From Leptotrichia sp. oral taxon 218 (GTDB lineage Bacteria > Fusobacteriota > Fusobacteriia > Fusobacteriales > Leptotrichiaceae), in assembly GCF_018128225.1 (NCBI RefSeq), contig NZ_CP072377.1, positions 1,984,001 to 2,048,000 on the forward strand: a stretch of DNA of 64,000 nucleotides. Direction: 5' to 3'. Made by a program: the position numbers and the translations under genes. Positions 25,422-34,903 of this stretch are shown here, one piece after another; position 1 is the first letter of the stretch, and every line of letters starts with the position of its first letter. Under the pieces are notes generated by a model. The model ran no database searches and was not told where the DNA came from. It worked only from the letters and a program-made list of their open reading frames with translations.

Positions 25422-26471
25422 TTATAGTCCCATTTCTTTTATTATTAATTCAGAAGCATTTCCTTTTTTCAAATTTTTTATATTGCTACTCATAAATTCC
25501 AAAGTCGTCTTTTGTTTTACAAGCGACAACGCTTCATCAATAGCTTCTTCCACAGTTTCATTTGTAAAAATTTTAGCTGCGTTTTCAAATTCCAAGACAT
25601 CCGCATTTTCTTTTTGACCGACAAAATCATAAGGAATCAAAATTGAAGGTTTTTCCAACTCAATTAACTCTGAAATTGTCGAAGCTCCAGCTCGGCAAAT
25701 AACCAAATCACACGCCGCCATAAGCTGTGGCACATTTTCAAAATAAGGTTTGACAACTGATGTCCCAAAATCCCTTATTCTGTAAGTTGCTTCATCAAAA
25801 TTATCTTTTCCAGTCGCCCAAAATAATTTTAACTTTTTGTCAACCATTATCTTTTTCCAATTTTTAGAAACAGCTTCATTTATATTTTTCGCTCCAAGAC
25901 TTCCACCGATGATAAGTATTCCATGCTCATCAGCAGCTATTCCCAATTTTTTTCTCTCTTCAAATTTATCTTTTGTATAAAACTCTTCTCTTAATGGATT
26001 TCCCGTCACGATAAATTTTGATTTCTGGTTTTCTTTTACACTATCTATTGTATTTTTAAATGCAATAAACACTTTTTTTGCTCCTTTGTAAAACCACTTG
26101 TTTGCTTGTCCCATCGTGTGATTTTGTTCCTGCAGGTAATAAGGAATTTTTAAAACATTTGCAGCTACTAAAACTGGGATTGTTATGTAATTTCCAAAAC
26201 CAATTATTTTTTGCGGCTTTTCTTTTTTTAATAATTTTATTGTGCTAAAAATCGCTTTTAACATTTTAATTCCAGATTTTAATGAATTTAGAGGCAAGAC
26301 ATCAAGTCCGATAAATCTAAAATTTTCACGGGGAACTATGTCTTTTTCCATTCTATGACTTGTTCCTATGAATAAAACATCTATATTTTTTTTTCTCATT
26401 TTTTTTGCAATAGCGAGAGCTGGATAAATATGTCCGCCTGTCCCGCCAGTAGTAAATACCACTTTTTCCAT
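25422..26471 (-). CDS. murG: UDP-GlcNAc:lipid I transferase MurG
   Basis: A 349-residue GT28 glycosyltransferase that forms lipid II on the inner face of the membrane. The acceptor-domain loop is FTTGGTGGHIYPALAIA, followed by GFGNYITIPVLVAA and QEQNHTMGQANKW. The donor domain has GGSLGAKNINEAV and CRAGASTISELIELEKPSILIPY. The ATG at 26471 is preferred over one five codons earlier because AAAGGAAAG lies just before it and it begins directly at the family's N-terminal strand. It is co-transcribed with ftsW upstream and murC downstream. Confidence 0.97.
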   Translation of the reverse strand: MEKVVFTTGGTGGHIYPALAIAKKMRKKNIDVLFIGTSHRMEKDIVPRENFRFIGLDVLPLNSLKSGIKMLKAIFSTIKLLKKEKPQKIIGFGNYITIPVLVAANVLKIPYYLQEQNHTMGQANKWFYKGAKKVFIAFKNTIDSVKENQKSKFIVTGNPLREEFYTKDKFEERKKLGIAADEHGILIIGGSLGAKNINEAVSKNWKKIMVDKKLKLFWATGKDNFDEATYRIRDFGTSVVKPYFENVPQLMAACDLVICRAGASTISELIELEKPSILIPYDFVGQKENADVLEFENAAKIFTNETVEEAIDEALSLVKQKTTLEFMSSNIKNLKKGNASELIIKEMGL

Positions 26472-26507
26472 TTTCTTTCCTTTCATTTCATTTTCAAAAA
26501 ATTTTTT

Positions 26508-27653
26508 TTACATCATGTATTCGACTTCGTTAATTTCGTCCAATTCATCGCCCATCTCCTGTTTATAGAGCGCCCTTATGACATTATAAACTATTCCTAG
26601 CGCAAACATACTGACAAATATCGAACTTCCACCATAGCTCATAAGTGGCAATGGAATTCCAGTTGAAGGTAGCATATTAGTCGCAACAGTAATATTTCCC
26701 AATATCTGTGTCGCAAACATCACAAAAATTCCAATTAATAAATATTTTGCAAACATATCTTTAATTTTAAAGGCGACCATCAAAATTATGACAAGCAAAA
26801 ATACATAAACTAAAATTAAAAGTAAAACTCCTATAAATCCATTTTCTTCAGCAAACCCAGAAAGTATGTAATCTGTGTGAATTTCAGGTAAAAATCTATA
26901 TTTTTGAAATCCATTTCCATAACCTCTTCCTGTTAATTTCCCGCTTCCTATAGCTATTAACGACTGCTGCACTTGAAAAGGAACTTCATTTAGATTTTTA
27001 TGACCCGCTATTCTGTCAACCCTATATTTATCCTTCATTAATAAAATTTTTCCAAGAAACGCTAATCCCACAAATATTATTGAAAAAGTCGGTAGATTAA
27101 TTCCTGAAATAAACAGCATTAGAATTCCAATGAGCGCAACCTGAGCCATACTCGTATACGATTTTTCCGCAAGAATAAGAAATGAATAAATCCCTGTCGC
27201 TCCTAAAATTATAAATGCTGAAGTCCAAGGTTTTGTCGCTATCATGTTTTTCTTTTTTAATCGTTCAACAAGTACAGAAACAACGATAATTATTATTAAT
27301 TTTGAAAATTCTGATGGCTGCATCCTAAAACCAAATAAATCTATCCAACGAACCGCTCCTTTTGACTTGCTTCCAAAAATTAATACTGCTATAAGTCCTA
27401 TTATTCCTGCTATATAAAGCACTGAAAAAATTTTAATTTCTTTATATCTTTTATAATTCATCAGTGCTGCAAAAGAAAAGCAAAACAATCCACCAACTAT
27501 CCAACCTATCTGTTTATACAAATAATAAAAACCTGGTTTATTTTTCGGCGCAATCGGATAACTGACACTTGCCATCGTTAAAAGGCTTACTGCCAAAAGA
27601 AATAAAATAACTATTATAAATGCCGTTCCCAAAAATTTCTTATTTTTAAACAA
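26508..27653 (-). CDS. ftsW: FtsW/RodA/SpoVE family lipid II polymerase
   Basis: A 381-residue SEDS glycosyltransferase with about ten membrane helices. SEDS hallmarks are WIDLFGFRMQPSEFSK, the extracellular loop around VPFQVQQSLIAIGSGKLTGRGYGNG, and TNMLPSTGIPLPLMSYGGSS near the C-terminus. Placement inside the cluster next to murD and murG argues for FtsW, the septal enzyme, rather than RodA. The start is a TTG at 27653, eight bases after GGAG. No class B penicillin-binding protein gene (ftsI) is in the window, so its partner is elsewhere. Confidence 0.95.
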   Translation of the reverse strand: MFKNKKFLGTAFIIVILFLLAVSLLTMASVSYPIAPKNKPGFYYLYKQIGWIVGGLFCFSFAALMNYKRYKEIKIFSVLYIAGIIGLIAVLIFGSKSKGAVRWIDLFGFRMQPSEFSKLIIIIVVSVLVERLKKKNMIATKPWTSAFIILGATGIYSFLILAEKSYTSMAQVALIGILMLFISGINLPTFSIIFVGLAFLGKILLMKDKYRVDRIAGHKNLNEVPFQVQQSLIAIGSGKLTGRGYGNGFQKYRFLPEIHTDYILSGFAEENGFIGVLLLILVYVFLLVIILMVAFKIKDMFAKYLLIGIFVMFATQILGNITVATNMLPSTGIPLPLMSYGGSSIFVSMFALGIVYNVIRALYKQEMGDELDEINEVEYMM

Positions 27654-27671
27654 TTTATTTTCTCCTATTTT

Positions 27672-29051
27672 TTATTTTCCTAAAATTTTTACAGTCAATT
27701 CTTTAAAAACTTTTCCTCTGTGCTCAAAACTTTTGAATTGACAAAAACTTGAAGTTGCTGGAGAAAATAGCACAGTTTGGTCTTTTCCAAAATCAAGATT
27801 TTCTTTCAAATACAAAATTACATTTTCAACAGTTTCCAAATTTTTGTAGTTTTTGTAATTGACTTTTTCCATATCGTCTATCAAAATTTGTGCATTATCT
27901 CCAATTAAATAGACAAAATCAACTTTTTTAGCAACTTCTTTTATAAGCGGCATATTATCAATTTTTTTGTCATCTCCACCTAAAATCATTATAATTTTGT
28001 TATTAAAAGAATCTATTGCTTTTAAAGTCGATTCCACATTTGTCCCTTTTGAATCATTAATAAAAGTTGTATTTCCTTTTACAAAAAAATTCTCAAGTCT
28101 GTGTTCAAGCGGTGCTGTAGATTTCAAAAACTCAGAAATTTTTTCATTTGAAACATTTAAAATTTTAGCTGCCAAAATCAAAAACAGCATATTTTCCAAA
28201 TTATGTTTTCCTTTTAGCGACATTTCGCCAACATTCATCAAAAGTTCAGAATTTTTTTCAATATATTCATCTGAAATATTATTCTCATCAATTTTTTTAG
28301 TCAAATCTTTCATAATACGAATATTATTTTTATATACAAATGCCGTTCCTTTTATTTCTTTACTTAAATAAAGTTTTTTCGCTCTTATCTTATCTTTCAA
28401 ATTTTTTTTCTTTTCAAAAAGCTCAAAAAACTCTACATCGTCCAAATTTATAATCGCAAAGTCATCGGTTGTCTGTTTTGTAAAAATATCAAATTTTGTC
28501 GAATAATAATCTTCCAATGTAGCATATCTTGTCAAATGATCTGGTGTCAAATTTATAATTCCTGCAATGTGTGAATGAATTTGCGGATTATTTTCCAGCT
28601 GATAGCTGCTTAACTCTAAAACTACATAATCTAGTGGTGTTTCATCTGCCACAAGTTTCGCAAATGAAAAACCGGCATTCCCAGCAAGTTTTGCTCTAAA
28701 TCCAGCAAAATTCAAAAGCTCTGCCATTTTTGTACAAGTTGTTGTCTTTCCATTTGTTCCTGTAAATGAAATTATTTTTATATTTTTATCAACATATTTA
28801 TATGCCAAGTCAATTTCTGAAATTATTTTTACACCTTTATTTTTAGCCACTTTTAAAAGTTCTGCTTTCCAAGGTATTCCTGGACTTTTTACAACAAACT
28901 CTATATCTCCTTCATTTAAAATTTTTATTCCTTCTTCTGAGCTCAAAGCCACTTTATCATCCACCAAGTACACTTTGTAACCTTTTTTCTCAAGTAATTC
29001 TTTCGCTCCGTGACCACTTAGTCCCGCTCCAAAAACTATCGCTTTATCCAT
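27672..29051 (-). CDS. murD: UDP-N-acetylmuramoylalanine--D-glutamate ligase MurD
   Basis: A 459-residue Mur ligase that adds D-glutamate. The N-terminal Rossmann part is VFGAGLSGHGAKELLEKKG followed by the IEFVVKSPGIPW motif, which distinguishes MurD. The ATP loop is SFTGTNGKTTTCTKM; NLTPDHLTRY and INDSKGTNVEST follow, and the C-terminal domain ends with FSPATSSFCQFKSFEHRGKVFKELT, the MurD signature. GAGG precedes the ATG. It starts a sub-run (murD-ftsW-murG-murC-murB-ftsQ-ftsZ) after a 146-base gap from mraY. Confidence 0.97.
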   Translation of the reverse strand: MDKAIVFGAGLSGHGAKELLEKKGYKVYLVDDKVALSSEEGIKILNEGDIEFVVKSPGIPWKAELLKVAKNKGVKIISEIDLAYKYVDKNIKIISFTGTNGKTTTCTKMAELLNFAGFRAKLAGNAGFSFAKLVADETPLDYVVLELSSYQLENNPQIHSHIAGIINLTPDHLTRYATLEDYYSTKFDIFTKQTTDDFAIINLDDVEFFELFEKKKNLKDKIRAKKLYLSKEIKGTAFVYKNNIRIMKDLTKKIDENNISDEYIEKNSELLMNVGEMSLKGKHNLENMLFLILAAKILNVSNEKISEFLKSTAPLEHRLENFFVKGNTTFINDSKGTNVESTLKAIDSFNNKIIMILGGDDKKIDNMPLIKEVAKKVDFVYLIGDNAQILIDDMEKVNYKNYKNLETVENVILYLKENLDFGKDQTVLFSPATSSFCQFKSFEHRGKVFKELTVKILGK

Positions 29052-29150
29052 ATGATTATTCCTCTCTTTTTCATATATATATTTATTTTATTCTTATAAC
29101 AAAATTTTATTAAAAAAATTAAATAAAAATACAATTTTTTTATTTTTTTC

Positions 29151-29185
29151 GCAAAGGATGAAAAAATCACCCTTCGCTTTTTTAT
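29151..29185 (+). terminator. Hairpin with T run on the plus strand, inside the minus-strand mur run
   Basis: GCAAAGGATGA (29151-29161) pairs with TCACCCTTCGC (29167-29177) with two wobble pairs, and TTTTTTATTTT follows on the plus strand. On the minus strand, the direction of mraY and murD, no T run follows. It would stop antisense transcription or act as an mRNA structure. Confidence 0.5.
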
Positions 29186-29197
29186 TTTAAATTAATT

Positions 29198-30286
29198 TTA
29201 TCTCATTTTCAAAATTAAAAATGTAATTAGACAAGTCATAATTGAAACTATCCAAAATCTTATCGTAACTTTCGTTTCAGGAAGTCCCAATAACTCAAAG
29301 TGATGATGAATTGGCGCCATTTTAAACACTCTTTTCCCAAAAGTTTTATAGTGCCAAACTTGAATCATCACAGACAACGCTTCCACAATAAATATAAATC
29401 CTGCAATTGGAAGCAGCAATTCCTGCTTTAAGAAAATAACTACTATTCCCAATATCCCTCCAAGGGTAAGTGAACCAGTATCTCCCATAAACACTTGCGC
29501 TGGATAAAAATTAAACCATAAAAATCCAGTTAGCGCTCCAACAACCGAAGCAAGATAAACACAAATTTCCGCTGACTCTCTGACATAATATAAATTCAAA
29601 TATTTTGCATATTCATAATGTCCTGTCAAATATGTAATTATAAATAATGTTATACTTACAACAATTATAGGCCCACTTACAAGTCCATCAAGTCCATCTG
29701 TCAAATTTACCGCATTTGACGAACCAATTATAACGAATCCCATAAACACAAAAAACAAAATCGGCGTTATATACAAATACGAATTTTTAATTATTGGATT
29801 CACTATTGAAAAATCAATTTTTTTGTCAATCAATCCAAATTTATATACAAACCAAAAAGTTATCGCAGTTATGATAAGCTGACCCACAATTTTCTTTTTC
29901 CCAGAAAGTCCATTTTTATGCCGTGTCAATTTCAAATAATCGTCATAAAATCCAATTGTTGTAAACAATATTGTTATAAAAAATAAAAATACTATAAATT
30001 TATTTTCATAATTTCCTGCAATTAAAGTTGCAAAAAGTATAGCTGCAATTATCAAAATTCCACCCATCGTAGGCGTTCCAGATTTGTCAAAATGAGATTT
30101 TGGTCCTTCCTCTCTCGCCGTATCCCCGTATTTTTTCTTTTTCAGCCAAGCGATAAATGGCTTTCCGAATACAAGCATAAACAAAAATGCCACGGCAAAC
30201 GCTACAGAAGATCTAACTATAATAGATTTAAAAATTCTCAGCGTTCCAAAATTGTTTATGAATAATTTTTGTAACAAATATAACAT
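29198..30286 (-). CDS. mraY: Phospho-MurNAc-pentapeptide transferase MraY
   Basis: A 362-residue membrane enzyme that makes lipid I from UDP-MurNAc-pentapeptide and undecaprenyl phosphate. About ten helices are visible. Catalytic and Mg-binding motifs are TPTMGGILI, GFYDDYLKL, NLTDGLDGL, FMGDTGSLTLGG and APIHHHFELLG, all intact. The MLYLL start matches the family start. The Shine-Dalgarno (AAAGGAGAC) lies 28 bases before the ATG with a small hairpin (30296-30312) between, the same geometry as at ftsZ. murF lies 45 bases upstream. Confidence 0.97.
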   Translation of the reverse strand: MLYLLQKLFINNFGTLRIFKSIIVRSSVAFAVAFLFMLVFGKPFIAWLKKKKYGDTAREEGPKSHFDKSGTPTMGGILIIAAILFATLIAGNYENKFIVFLFFITILFTTIGFYDDYLKLTRHKNGLSGKKKIVGQLIITAITFWFVYKFGLIDKKIDFSIVNPIIKNSYLYITPILFFVFMGFVIIGSSNAVNLTDGLDGLVSGPIIVVSITLFIITYLTGHYEYAKYLNLYYVRESAEICVYLASVVGALTGFLWFNFYPAQVFMGDTGSLTLGGILGIVVIFLKQELLLPIAGFIFIVEALSVMIQVWHYKTFGKRVFKMAPIHHHFELLGLPETKVTIRFWIVSIMTCLITFLILKMR

Positions 30287-30295
30287 TATTTTTTT

Positions 30296-30312
30296 AGAAT
30301 TTTAAAAATTCT
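30296..30312 (-). promoter_or_regulatory. Hairpin between Shine-Dalgarno and mraY start
   Basis: AGAATTTT and AAAATTCT (minus strand) are complementary. GGAGAC lies directly before and nine bases (AAAAAAATA) lie between it and the ATG, matching the spacing seen at ftsZ. The stem is short and A-T-rich. Confidence 0.4.
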
Positions 30313-30331
30313 GTCTCCTTTCTACTCTTCT

Positions 30332-31723
30332 TTACTCTTCTATAATTTCTTCCAGTTTCATTCCCCTCGAAGCCTTTAATAAAACGACTTTCTTTCCTTC
30401 GATTTCTTTTATTTTTTCTTTTATTTCAGGTTTTTCCTCAAAATAAATAACTTCAACTTCTTTATTTGGTAATTTTTCTTTTTGAATTCTGTCAAAAAGA
30501 CTTTTAATTCGCTCACCATACAAATAAACCGAGTCAAATTTCACATTTTTTAAGATATCATAAATATCTGCGTGATATTTTAGCTCATTTTCTCCCAATT
30601 CCAACATATCACCCAAAACTATAATTTTTTTTATGTTACTTTCATTATAGATTTTTGAAAATGTTTCAAGCGATTTTTCCACAGAACTAGGACTTGCGTT
30701 GTAAGCGTCATTTATATAAGTTAAATCCCCTTTTTCAATTATTTGAAATCTCATATCAGTCAAACTTATATTTTTTATGGCATCTTCAATCACTTTATCC
30801 TCAATTCCAAATTGTTTTGTAACTGCTATAGCCATTGTTAAATTTAAGATATTATGCTCTCCCAAAACATTTGTTTCATAATTTCTTGTCACATTTTTTT
30901 TGCAGTTCTGTCCAAAATATTTTAATGTAAATCTCGTTTTATTTTTATCAAAGTCAATATCTCCATAATAAAAATTTTTTGAATTTTCCAAAAAGTCATT
31001 TTTTTGTAAATTCAACGCTTTTACAACTTTTATTTTTTCAGATTTTATATTTTTTAAATATTTGTCATCTCCGTTTATAATTAATGCATCTTTTATATAC
31101 GGCAAAATTTCCGTCTTAGCACGAAAAACATTTTCTTTTGTTTTTAAAAATTCAAGATGTGATTCTCCGATATTTGTTATGACATTTATATCGGGATTTG
31201 CAATTTGTCCAAGTAAATCTATTTCTCCAAAAGCGCTCATTCCCATTTCCAAAATGATAAATTTATCATCCGTTTCACTTCTAAGCAAAGTAAACGGAAG
31301 ACCAATGTGATTATTATAATTTCCCAGCGTCTTTTTTCCTTTGAACTTTTTAGATAAAATATGATAAATCATATCTTTAACCGTCGTTTTCCCATTGCTT
31401 CCCGTAATCCCTATAACCTTTATATCAAGACTATTTCGCCACTTTTTTGCAAATTCTTGTAAAAATTTTATGCTGTCATGCACAAAAAAAGCCTTTTTTT
31501 CAAAGCCTTCGTCTATTTTTATATCCGAATTATCATAAACTACAAAAGCACCTTTATTAAGCGCTTCATTTACAAAATTATTTCCGCCTCTTATCGCAAC
31601 AAATAAATCTTTATCTTTAATTTTTTTCGAGTTCATTTCAACATTGTCAAAATCAATTATTTCTCTATCAAACTCTATGTTCTCTTCCTCCAAAAGAGCA
31701 ACAAAAACATCACTTTTTCTCAT
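30332..31723 (-). CDS. murF: UDP-N-acetylmuramoyl-tripeptide--D-alanyl-D-alanine ligase MurF
   Basis: A 463-residue Mur ligase that completes the pentapeptide. The N-terminal substrate domain has SKKIKDKDLFVAIRGGNNF, the ATP loop is IGITGSNGKTTVKDM, GNYNNHIGLPFTLL and ILEMGMSAFGEIDLL follow, and YINDAYNASPSSVEKSLETF with VLGDMLELGE are diagnostic for MurF. ATG 31723 is chosen because GGAG lies eight bases upstream and it starts at the usual family N-terminus; a longer frame begins at 31792. It is followed by mraY. Confidence 0.95.
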   Translation of the reverse strand: MRKSDVFVALLEEENIEFDREIIDFDNVEMNSKKIKDKDLFVAIRGGNNFVNEALNKGAFVVYDNSDIKIDEGFEKKAFFVHDSIKFLQEFAKKWRNSLDIKVIGITGSNGKTTVKDMIYHILSKKFKGKKTLGNYNNHIGLPFTLLRSETDDKFIILEMGMSAFGEIDLLGQIANPDINVITNIGESHLEFLKTKENVFRAKTEILPYIKDALIINGDDKYLKNIKSEKIKVVKALNLQKNDFLENSKNFYYGDIDFDKNKTRFTLKYFGQNCKKNVTRNYETNVLGEHNILNLTMAIAVTKQFGIEDKVIEDAIKNISLTDMRFQIIEKGDLTYINDAYNASPSSVEKSLETFSKIYNESNIKKIIVLGDMLELGENELKYHADIYDILKNVKFDSVYLYGERIKSLFDRIQKEKLPNKEVEVIYFEEKPEIKEKIKEIEGKKVVLLKASRGMKLEEIIEE

Positions 31724-31836
31724 AATTCGTTCTCCATATTTTAACTTAGTGTTTCTCTGTAGGATTATATCACTAGATAACCATTTTTTCAATATATTTT
31801 TAAAATTAATTTTAATTTAATAGCGTCTTCAGCTTT

Positions 31837-32352
31837 TTAATCATCCGCTTCAAAAAAATTTTCTAAAATTAGCAAAATTTCTCTTCCATATTCTCTTGTC
31901 TTCTTTTCTCCCATACCTTTTATTTTTGAAAGTTCAGAAGAGTTTTTAGGTCTTGCTTTTATTATTTCTACAAGAAGTCTATTAGAAGCGATTATGTAAG
32001 GTGGATAACCTAAATCGTCCGACTGTTCCCGCCTCCACTCTCTCAAAATCTTATAAAGTTCCACTTCCTTTTTTGTTTGAAGTTCCGCTTCAGGTAAACT
32101 TTTTTTCTCCAAATTCTGATTTTTTTTTAACTCGCCGTTTTGCTGAAAAGAATTGTGTTCACTTTCTACTTTTTTTACCTTTTCATATTCCAAAAAAACG
32201 GTCCAGTAATATCTTCCATCAATTTCCACCAATTCTGGCTTATATTTTTTAATCTCGCAATTTTTCAGCGCAAATAAAAATTCCCGCTCCAGCCTATCTT
32301 GGTCAAACTCTTCCATATCCTCGTCAAACGGCAATGTTATAATTTTAAACAT
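31837..32352 (-). CDS. HRDC domain protein
   Basis: A 171-residue protein whose C-terminal ~80 residues form an HRDC domain: LYKILREWRREQSDDLGYPPYIIASNRLLVEIIKARP, then SSELSKIKGMGEKKTREYGREIL. This is the nucleic-acid-binding module of RecQ helicases and RNase D. The N-terminal ~85 residues include an acidic start and a strand-rich part ending in YYWTVFLEYEKV, but no helicase or nuclease domain. It is thus a stand-alone HRDC protein, seen in some Gram-positive bacteria and of unknown role. It lies between pheT and murF with short gaps, so it belongs to the same transcript. Confidence 0.88.
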   Translation of the reverse strand: MFKIITLPFDEDMEEFDQDRLEREFLFALKNCEIKKYKPELVEIDGRYYWTVFLEYEKVKKVESEHNSFQQNGELKKNQNLEKKSLPEAELQTKKEVELYKILREWRREQSDDLGYPPYIIASNRLLVEIIKARPKNSSELSKIKGMGEKKTREYGREILLILENFFEADD

Positions 32353-32386
32353 AACCTTTTCCCCCTTTTATTTAACTTTTTTGACT

Positions 32387-34786
32387 TTATTGTCTCAAGA
32401 TACCATCAAAATCTTTTTTAACTTTATTCACAATTTTATTTGAAATTTCTACAATTTCTTTTTCTTCAAGAGTTTTATTCTTATCTCTCAAAATCACGCT
32501 AATTGCCACGCTCTTCATACCAGGTAAAACTCCTACGCCACGATAAATATCAAATAATTCCACTTTTTCAACCTTTTTATCAACTTTTTCAATTACTTTC
32601 AAAATATCTCCAACCAAAACTGATTCTTTTACGACAAAAGCAAAATCTCGTGGTACTTTTGGATATTTTACAAGCGGTTCATAAGCAGTTTTTCTTCCAA
32701 TATATTTTTTAATTAAGTCTATATTAAATTCTGCAACTAAAACTGCCTTTTTATTCAAATCAAAGTTTTCAAGCACATCTGGATGAATTTCCCCAAAACT
32801 TCCAATCAATTCCCGTCCAACAAACACATCTGCCGATCGTCCCGGATGAAGTTCAGTCGCAGTACTTCTTTTTATCTGATAATTTTTAAATCCTAATTTT
32901 GTAAAAATTTCCTGCACAATTCCTTTCAAATCATAAAAATCGTAAGGCACAGGTTTTGCATTCCACAAAGTCTTGTCGTTTTCTCCCGCAAGTATAAACG
33001 CTAGTTTAGTTTCTTCACTAGCAAGTTCTTCCCCTTTTTCAAAAGTTCTGCTCACTTCAAAAAATCTTATATTCGAAACATTTTTATTCATATTGTCTTT
33101 AGCATTTTTCAAAAGGCTATAAATTAATGTTGGTCTCAATGTTGCAAAATCTTCTGTAATCGGTCTTGGCAAGTCTATCAAATTTTCTTTTGGAACTTTT
33201 GTAAATTTAATTTTATCCATCGCATCTCTTGGCACAAAGCTGTAATTTATCACTTCTTTCAACCCCGCTTGAGAAGCGATAACTTTTACTTTATCATAAA
33301 GTTTAGTTGTATCCATAGTTGCTTTTGGATTAATGTCAAGTCTTGGCAAAATATTTTCAATGTTATCAAAACCATACATTCTAATAACTTCTTCAAAGTA
33401 ATCCTGCTCATTTTCCAAATCATCTCTGTAAGTTGGTGCAGTTAGTGTAAGACTATCTCCGTTATCTTGAACTTCCACTTCAAGTTTTGTAAGTATTCTA
33501 ATAACTTCTTCTTTTGGAATAACTTTTCCAACAAATCTGTGAAGTTTTTCAAAACTAAGTGTCGCAACTCTTCTATTATAAGGTTCTGGATAAATATCAA
33601 CCGCTCCATCTAAAATTTCTCCACCAGCAACTTCTTGAATCAAATTTGCAAGTCTATTAATCACATTTATAGCGTTACTTCTATCAACTCTTCTCTCAAA
33701 TCTATACGAAGAATCACTGATAAGTGCAAGTCTTCTCGATGTTCTTCTAATATTTATTGGATTAAAGTGAGCCACTTCCAAAAGTATATTTTTGGTATTT
33801 TCAGTAATTTGTGAATTTTGACCACCCATCACTCCACCAAGTGCCACTGCTTTTTCTGTGTCAGAAATGACGATGTCATCTGTTGTAAGCTCTCTTTCTT
33901 CTTCATCCAAAGTCATAAGTTTTTCGTTTTCTTTGGCACTTCTAACCGAAATTTTTCCTCCAGCAATTTTATCAAAATCAAAAGTGTGATTTGGCTGATT
34001 CATTTCCATCATGACAAAATTTGAAGCATCCACAATATTATTTATACTTCTAATCCCGATTGACTCAACTCTTTCTTTAAGCCAAGCTGGACTTTCTTTC
34101 ACAGTCACATTTTTTATAATTCTAGCCACATATCTTTTTGATAAATTGCTATTTTCAATTTCCACTTTTATATTATCTTCTGTTTTTTCACCAGTTTCAC
34201 TATTTATTTCCGTACTTGGATAATTAACTTCTTTGTTGTAATAAGCTCCAAGTTCTCTTGCAATCCCGATGTGAGACAAGCAATCTGGTCTATTTGGCGT
34301 AATTTCCAACTCAAATACGACATCGTTTACTCCAAGATATTCTTTTAACGGCATTCCAATAGGTGCATCTTCTGGCAAAATCATAATTCCGCTAGAATCG
34401 CTTCCAAGCCCAAGTTCTTCTTCTGAACAAAGCATTCCGCTCGATTCCACACCTCTAATTTTACCTTTTTTTATGACAAAATCTTCAGCCAGTCTTGCTC
34501 CAATCTGTGCTAAAACAACTTTATCCCTAGCCTTGTGATTAGGTGCTCCACACACAATCTGCAAAATTTCTTTTCCGTTATCAACTTTACAAATTGTCAA
34601 ATGATCAGAATCAGGGTGCATCTCTTTTTCAATGATTTTTGCTGTTACAACTTTTTCAAGGTTTTCCCCTTTTACATCTATTTTTTCAACTTCCTGCCCA
34701 ATCATAGTCAAGGCATTTTCTAGTTCACTTATTTCAATTCCATCTAAATCTATATATTGCTTTAACCAGTTTAACGAAATTAGCAT
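32387..34786 (-). CDS. pheT: Phenylalanyl-tRNA synthetase beta chain
   Basis: A 799-residue PheT of normal length. In order it shows the start MLISLNWLKQYIDLDG, the tRNA-binding (EMAP-like) domain VVTAKIIEKEMHPDSDHLTICKV, the B3/B4 editing domain (ISDTEKAVALGGVMGG), the B5 domain, the catalytic-like core (NYSFVPRDAM) and the C-terminal ferredoxin-fold anticodon-binding domain (VKYPKVPRDFAFVV). ATG 34786 is preferred to an in-frame TTG at 34804 because it fits the family start. The Shine-Dalgarno AAAGGAGAG (34837-34845) is about 50 bases upstream, separated by a perfect hairpin at 34807-34827. Unlike the usual pheST arrangement, one gene separates it from pheS. Confidence 0.97.
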   Translation of the reverse strand: MLISLNWLKQYIDLDGIEISELENALTMIGQEVEKIDVKGENLEKVVTAKIIEKEMHPDSDHLTICKVDNGKEILQIVCGAPNHKARDKVVLAQIGARLAEDFVIKKGKIRGVESSGMLCSEEELGLGSDSSGIMILPEDAPIGMPLKEYLGVNDVVFELEITPNRPDCLSHIGIARELGAYYNKEVNYPSTEINSETGEKTEDNIKVEIENSNLSKRYVARIIKNVTVKESPAWLKERVESIGIRSINNIVDASNFVMMEMNQPNHTFDFDKIAGGKISVRSAKENEKLMTLDEEERELTTDDIVISDTEKAVALGGVMGGQNSQITENTKNILLEVAHFNPINIRRTSRRLALISDSSYRFERRVDRSNAINVINRLANLIQEVAGGEILDGAVDIYPEPYNRRVATLSFEKLHRFVGKVIPKEEVIRILTKLEVEVQDNGDSLTLTAPTYRDDLENEQDYFEEVIRMYGFDNIENILPRLDINPKATMDTTKLYDKVKVIASQAGLKEVINYSFVPRDAMDKIKFTKVPKENLIDLPRPITEDFATLRPTLIYSLLKNAKDNMNKNVSNIRFFEVSRTFEKGEELASEETKLAFILAGENDKTLWNAKPVPYDFYDLKGIVQEIFTKLGFKNYQIKRSTATELHPGRSADVFVGRELIGSFGEIHPDVLENFDLNKKAVLVAEFNIDLIKKYIGRKTAYEPLVKYPKVPRDFAFVVKESVLVGDILKVIEKVDKKVEKVELFDIYRGVGVLPGMKSVAISVILRDKNKTLEEKEIVEISNKIVNKVKKDFDGILRQ

Positions 34787-34806
34787 TCTATTTTTGTATG
34801 ACAAAC

Positions 34807-34827
34807 CTATAAATTCTCAATTTATAG
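34807..34827 (-). promoter_or_regulatory. Perfect hairpin between Shine-Dalgarno and pheT start
   Basis: CTATAAATT and AATTTATAG form a perfect nine-base stem with a three-base loop, between AAAGGAGAG and the start codons of pheT (TTG at 34804, ATG at 34786). If it forms, the Shine-Dalgarno lies about 13 bases from the TTG. Confidence 0.55.
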
Positions 34828-34903
34828 ATTATCACACTCTCCTTTCTTTAATTTATAAATTATGTCTTTTCCACAATACTGTGGATAACTTTTTCTTTTT
34901 TTA

